From Ryuthela nishihirai (taxonomy: Eukaryota > Arthropoda > Arachnida > Araneae > Heptathelidae), in contig JAWZYU010000011.1 in NCBI GenBank assembly GCA_038380435.1, positions 76,629,501 to 76,693,500 of the forward strand: a stretch of DNA of 64,000 bases, written 5' to 3'. Shown piece by piece: positions 59,885 to 64,000 of this stretch; position 1 is the stretch's first letter, and the number at the start of each line of letters is the position of its first letter. A program made the translations under genes and the position numbers. Under the pieces are notes generated by a model that was not told the DNA's origin, did not search any database, and saw nothing but the letters and a program-made list of their open reading frames with translations.

Positions 59885-59938
59885 AGTTGGGTAGTGTACG
59901 TTATGTCCAAATATGGAGATAACGTACACTACCCAACT
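59885..59938. repeat. 54-nt near-perfect hairpin
   Basis: AGTTGGGTAGTGTACGTTAT (59,885-59,904) pairs with 59,919-59,938 at all 20 positions. The 14-nt loop itself contains TCCA/TGGA, so the stem can extend to 24 pairs with one G-G mismatch. A partial copy of the word AAGTTGGGTA lies just upstream (59,872). Confidence 0.92.
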
Positions 59939-60360
59939 GAATGAAGAGATAAAATGAACAGAATGTTTGTCTTTGCAGCCGAGGAGAACAGAGCAGATAG
60001 ATTTCCCTAATGAAGAACTTCACCGTAGCACAAAGACCAGCAGTCACGCCTCTCCAAAGATGCTGCTCGTATTTAATCACGCACAGCAGACATATCGATG
60101 GATTTGAATTGTTTCAACCATCATATTGTAAGTGGTGTAGCTGGAATTGCAACTTGGGATATTATGGACGGACTATGAGACTAGGTTAAAGTTTTATCAT
60201 TGATCATGGGGTCAAGATAATCACATATTATCTCTGAGAATTGTCGAAGTGTCGTGACCCCCTTTTTGATATTTGTGGGTGTACAACTTTTCCGGCCGTG
60301 ATGCGTATCTTTTTTCCTCTAACCAAGGCAAAAGCCTGAATCAACAACCTCATGGATAGG

Positions 60361-60503
60361 CAATTAAAATAAATAGCACTGAACTTACAATTAAAATGAA
60401 TAGCACTGAGCTTATTGTATCATTTAACAACATAATATTTATTTACACATTTCAAGCTTATTGTATCATTTAACAACCTAATATTTCTTTGCACATTTCA
60501 GTT
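60361..60503 (+). repeat. Two short tandem duplications
   Basis: CAATTAAAAT(A/G)AATAGCACTGA repeats with a 27-bp period (60,361 and 60,388). AGCTTATTGTATCATTTAAC repeats with a 46-bp period (60,409 and 60,455). Confidence 0.85.
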
Positions 60504-60689
60504 CATTAAACAATTGAGGCGTGCTGAGCGAGCTACCTGCTCGTAATCTGAGCGGTTCATAACAGTTAACAAGGTCCCTATGTGGGGCCGTAAAGATTCT
60601 CGTTCACATAAACACTTTGGTGGAAAAATGTCCGTAGCTTAGATTTAGGTCTGGACCCCCTTACCTTATCAGAAGATATCGCTAGGGAT

Positions 60690-61110
60690 AAGCATTGCCG
60701 GCTGTAGGTAAGCTGAAGCACTCGGTTGCACTTCCCGTTGTCCTTGTCTCGGAGCTCAGCTCGCGGGAGGGACTTGTCGCGGACCTCCGCACAACTCGGA
60801 CGACAGAAGAAGAAGAACACTCTCCTCTCTGGCCACTGCACGGCTCGGACCAGAGGACAAGCGTCAGTTCCACGAAAAATGTTTTTCCGTCCTTTTCCAC
60901 GAATTCCTCGCGGAGGTCACCTTGTTGACCTGGCGTGGATGACGCTGATTGGTGGAGCTGATCGAGGTGCGGGCAAGCACCCACCCGTTGTCTTCCCCCG
61001 CTTACTGCACTGGAGCGCGTAACCTCAGTTCTGGTGCCGGAGGGGAATCAACGGATTTGTAGAATGTTCGTTACTAGTCCGTCTTTCGGACAGTCATGTC
61101 CACGTTATGA
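60690..61110. other. GC-rich block, function unknown
   Basis: Clearly richer in G+C and CpG than its surroundings, with open frames on both strands (77-100 codons) but no recognised protein motif. TTCTGGTGCCGGAGGGG near 61,029 vaguely recalls a retroviral-type tRNA primer site, but I find no long terminal repeats or gag/pol. It could equally be a CpG-rich promoter or first exon, or part of an unknown repeat. Confidence 0.35.
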
Positions 61111-62827
61111 AATCACGTGGGCATGACAGAAGTATTTACTGCGTAGTCTCTCATAGTCTCAACAGTAGTTTAACTCTCGCTACACCATTGATTTTGGAGT
61201 ACAATGTGTTAAGCAACCTTATTATAAGAACTCAAGTTAAGATCAGGGAATCGGAGAAATTAGGCATCGAAAATTAGGAACTAGATCGGAAGGAAGTCAG
61301 AGGTCTTCCAAACTTTGCAAACCTCTTGTCTTCTTCCTACTGCTTCTTTTCAAAGTCAAACAAGTTCCTAAACATATACAGATCGCATATATAGTGTCTC
61401 CCCCTGCATCGCTTTCACACTCCATTTCGTACTCGTTCCTTAACAAAAACAGAACACAAAAGTAGCGAAAGACATCTTCATGTTGGAAAACATCGATCCT
61501 TCAAAATATCACCCAACAGACGACAGTACAATACTATGATCCTTGCATCACATAATACGTCATACCAACCCCATACGTCAGGGAAGCACACCAAAGTTAC
61601 GCACGTCCTATTTGTTTAGCCAATTTCCTAATGTAGCAACCAGCTCCTTCGGTGAGCATAGGGTGCTGCATTAGACGATTGCAAATCCAACTTTCGTATT
61701 TTCGTGTTTAAATTATTGCGCTAGACACATCCCACTCGCCCATTCATGAATACTTGCCTCTATAACTTTACTAATCCATCATCGTGCATACGCAAGGCTA
61801 GGCAGAGGTTTATCTTATGAATTATTCAAACATTAAGGGAACGATGAATTGCAAAGTTATGATATTGAAGACGAATGACACCGATTTAAGGACGCATTAC
61901 ATAAAGTTAAATGATACTTCTGAGAGGGAATAGAGAAAAAATCGGACTTATCCCAGTGATCGAAATGCGGAGAGAATATTTTCGCGACAAGAAAATGGGA
62001 ACCGACAAGGAAAAGTGTCGACTCCTATAAAAGTTCCGTAATTTTATAAACAAGCACAAGAAATCCAGAATTTTATGTAAGAAAAATGCTTCAATGAAAG
62101 AACTGATAAATGAAAAATTTTCCCAAAAAATATAATCACAGGAAATTCCATCAGTCTCTTGCCACCATCCACACAGATCAAAATGCTGAAGTCACATCTC
62201 TGAAGCATTGGATTCAAACTTTTTCTTTTCACATATTTCAAATGAAATGGAAATCTGGAGACCCCCCTCACTCTTTCTATTGGCATCTCATCTAAATTCA
62301 TTATCAATCGAAAATATCAGACAACTTGCAATATTTGTTTTATTCGGCATAAATTTTCACGCATCAGGAACCATATTCCCTACTCCATCAACACATGGAA
62401 CCACTGAAGCGGCAGAAAACACCTCTTACATTCCTGGCACCATTTTCGCCTTATCCCATCTGGCAGTCTCCTTGGAGAAGAAACTCCCGAACAGCAGCAT
62501 TCTCTAAAGACCATGAAGAAACTGTCTTCAGTAAGAAGACAACATGGAGGTTGTCACTTTTATCGGGTAACGAATGAAACAACAAACTAATAAGAACTAT
62601 TATTTGATTTTATTTTTTTTTAATCTGTGGTTCTTGTGTATCATTCTGGAACGATTTAAACCAGGCTTGCACAATATATCACCCACCAGAGAATCTTTGT
62701 TGTTGGTATTAAAGGATATAACCAATCGTTTCCCGGATCTTGAAATTTAAATTTATTTAAATATAATTTCAAATAGTTAAAACTGAACATATAAATAAGC
62801 TTCCTTTGGAAATCTTGCTGAGAACTC
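61111..62827. other. No gene recognised
   Basis: AT-rich. Overlapping frames of 61-99 codons at 62,110-62,577 lie in different phases and show no motif. Confidence 0.4.
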
Positions 62828-62840
62828 CTAAATATTCACA

Positions 62841-63027
62841 GGATTAGGTTGGGTTGTTTTACCTCTTAGCTGCACTTATTTTCACGCAGTGGGCTAAATG
62901 ACCAGTTCACAACGACTCCAAGGTTTCAGAGAAAGTTGTAGAAGACCCACAGGACCGCCGTTGGGAAACAGACAATAACCTCCAGTCGAGGCCATCCAGC
63001 GGGTTCTTTGTGCACAGGGATCCACGG
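62841..63027 (-). mobile_element. SINE-1, 5'-truncated, with 13-bp TSD
   Basis: Tail and 3' body only (GGTTGGGTTGTTTTACCTC, GTGGGCTAAATGACCAG, GGCCATCCAGCGGGTTCTTT). Flanked by the exact duplication CTAAATATTCACA (62,828-62,840 and 63,028-63,040). The tRNA head was never inserted. Confidence 0.92.
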
Positions 63028-63236
63028 CTAAATATTCACAACGCAAACCAATAGTTTTGTGTTTTGTTGTTGAAAGCAGCAGTTTTGAAATTTAAAAATT
63101 GATCAACAGTTTTGGAATTACATGAGAGCGTTTCTGTTATCGCTGAACAAAATGCGCACGCTTAACTCCATAATTCCATCTCTTATATTCATTTGGTGAA
63201 AGACATTTATGTTCTTATTCAAATCAGTGTTGAATT

Positions 63237-64000
63237 TCGTCTGATTAGTTTAATTTCACATTTCGTCTGAATTCGTCTGATTAGTTTAATTTCACATTTC
63301 ATCTGAATTCGTCTGATTAGTTTAGTTTCACATTTCGTCTGATTTTGTCTGATTAGTTAACTTTCACATTTCGTCTGAATTCGTCTGATTAGTTTAGTTT
63401 TATGCTTCGTCTGAATTCGCCTGATTAGTTTAGTTTCACATTTCATCTGAATTCGTCTGATTAGTTTAATTTCACATTTCGTCTGAATTCGTCTGATTAG
63501 TTTAGTTTTATATTTCGTCTGAAATCGTCTCATTAGTTTAGTTTCATATTTCGTCTGAATTCGTCCGATTAGTTAAGTTTCACATTTCGTCTGAATTCGT
63601 CTGATTAGTTTAATTTCACATTTCGTCTGATTAGTTTAGTTTCACATTTCGTCTGAATTCGTCTGATTAGTTTAGTTTCACATTTCGTCTGAAATCGTCT
63701 GATTAGTTTAATTTCACTTTTCGTCTGATTTTCTCTGATTAGTTAAGTTTCACATTTCGTCTGAATTCGTCTGATTAGTTTAGTTTTATGTTTCGTCTGA
63801 ATTCTCCTGATCAGTTTAGTTTCACATTTCATCTTAATTCGTCTGATTAGTTAAGTTTCACATTTCGCTGAATTCGTCTGATTAGTTTAATTTCGCATTT
63901 CGTCTGAATTCGTCTGATTAGTTTAGTTTCACATTTCGTCTGAATTCGTCCGATTAGTTAAGTTTCACATTTCGTCTGAATTCGTCTGATTAGTTTAGTT
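63237..64000 (+). repeat. 36-bp satellite array, about 21 units, runs off the window
   Basis: The unit reads GTCTGAATTCGTCTGATTAG followed by TTTAGTTTCACATTTC. Units differ by a few substitutions (AGTTTAA/AGTTAAG, CACATTTC/TATGCTTC), and some lack the 10-bp GTCTGAATTC half, itself a near-duplicate of GTCTGATTAG. Every unit has in-frame stops, so it is not coding. The array continues beyond 64,000. Confidence 0.95.

Noticed and set aside
61020..61060. Primer-binding site of an LTR retrotransposon
   Set aside because: Only a loose resemblance; no paired long terminal repeats and no gag/pol motifs nearby.
63237..64000. Possible CRISPR array
   Set aside because: Repeat units are directly adjacent with no unique spacers; this is a eukaryotic satellite.

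Overview
This is an AT-rich, gene-poor stretch of an animal nuclear genome, most likely an arthropod (possibly a chelicerate, but I cannot prove the lineage). Nothing looks bacterial: there are no operons, no ribosome binding sites and no intact host genes. The window is dominated by several generations of transposable elements. They include non-LTR retrotransposons, tRNA-derived SINEs, Tc1/mariner and hAT-type DNA transposons, minisatellites, and one very large palindromic element. Family names are by-eye calls from protein motifs, termini and target-site duplications (TSDs).

Layout. 1-5.9 kb: 3' ends of an RTE-like LINE ('LINE-A', which ends in a (GAT)n tail), a C/T-rich foldback, and two tRNA-derived SINEs ('SINE-1') lying tail to tail. 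6-7.3 kb: a dead Tc1 transposase. 7.3-11.65 kb: a reverse-strand LINE-A copy broken by a mariner derivative and by two tandem copies of a GC-rich, strongly structured retroelement ('element X'). 13.2-16.5 kb: a twin-primed (internally inverted) LINE-A that was later hit by a second LINE ('LINE-B') carrying an intact RNase H / zinc-knuckle frame. 17.4-21.4 kb: a small MITE with a SINE inside it, then the most complete LINE-A copy (endonuclease plus reverse transcriptase, reverse strand). 21.6-42.3 kb: mostly empty AT-rich DNA with scattered SINEs, two decayed RNase H-type LINE tails, a hAT MITE and two Tc1 relics.

42.476-54.690 kb is the most unusual part. It is a 12.2-kb inverted repeat with arms of about 5.4-5.9 kb around a 901-bp unique centre. 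The outermost bases are 5'-AG...CT-3', as in Polinton/Maverick elements. The centre supplies the promoter and the first ~236 codons of the only convincing intact gene in the window. This encodes a 299-residue protein with a PC4-like single-stranded-DNA-binding segment, a weaker second copy of that motif, and a Cys/His cluster. The gene's 3' end, its poly(A) signal and a following small ORF lie in the right arm and are mirrored in the left arm. No polymerase, integrase or capsid gene is visible. I read it as a non-autonomous palindromic derivative of a larger self-synthesising element, formed by inverted duplication of one end. The arms have since diverged, and only the left arm carries a copy of element X (541 bp, 15-bp TSD), so the palindrome is not a simple assembly mirror.

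54.7-64 kb: old SINE and LINE-A fragments, a complete but frameshifted DD41D mariner with ~100-bp terminal inverted repeats and TA duplications (58,166-59,607), a near-perfect 54-nt hairpin, an unexplained GC-rich block near 60.7-61.1 kb, a truncated SINE-1 with a 13-bp TSD, and a 36-bp satellite that runs off the end of the window.
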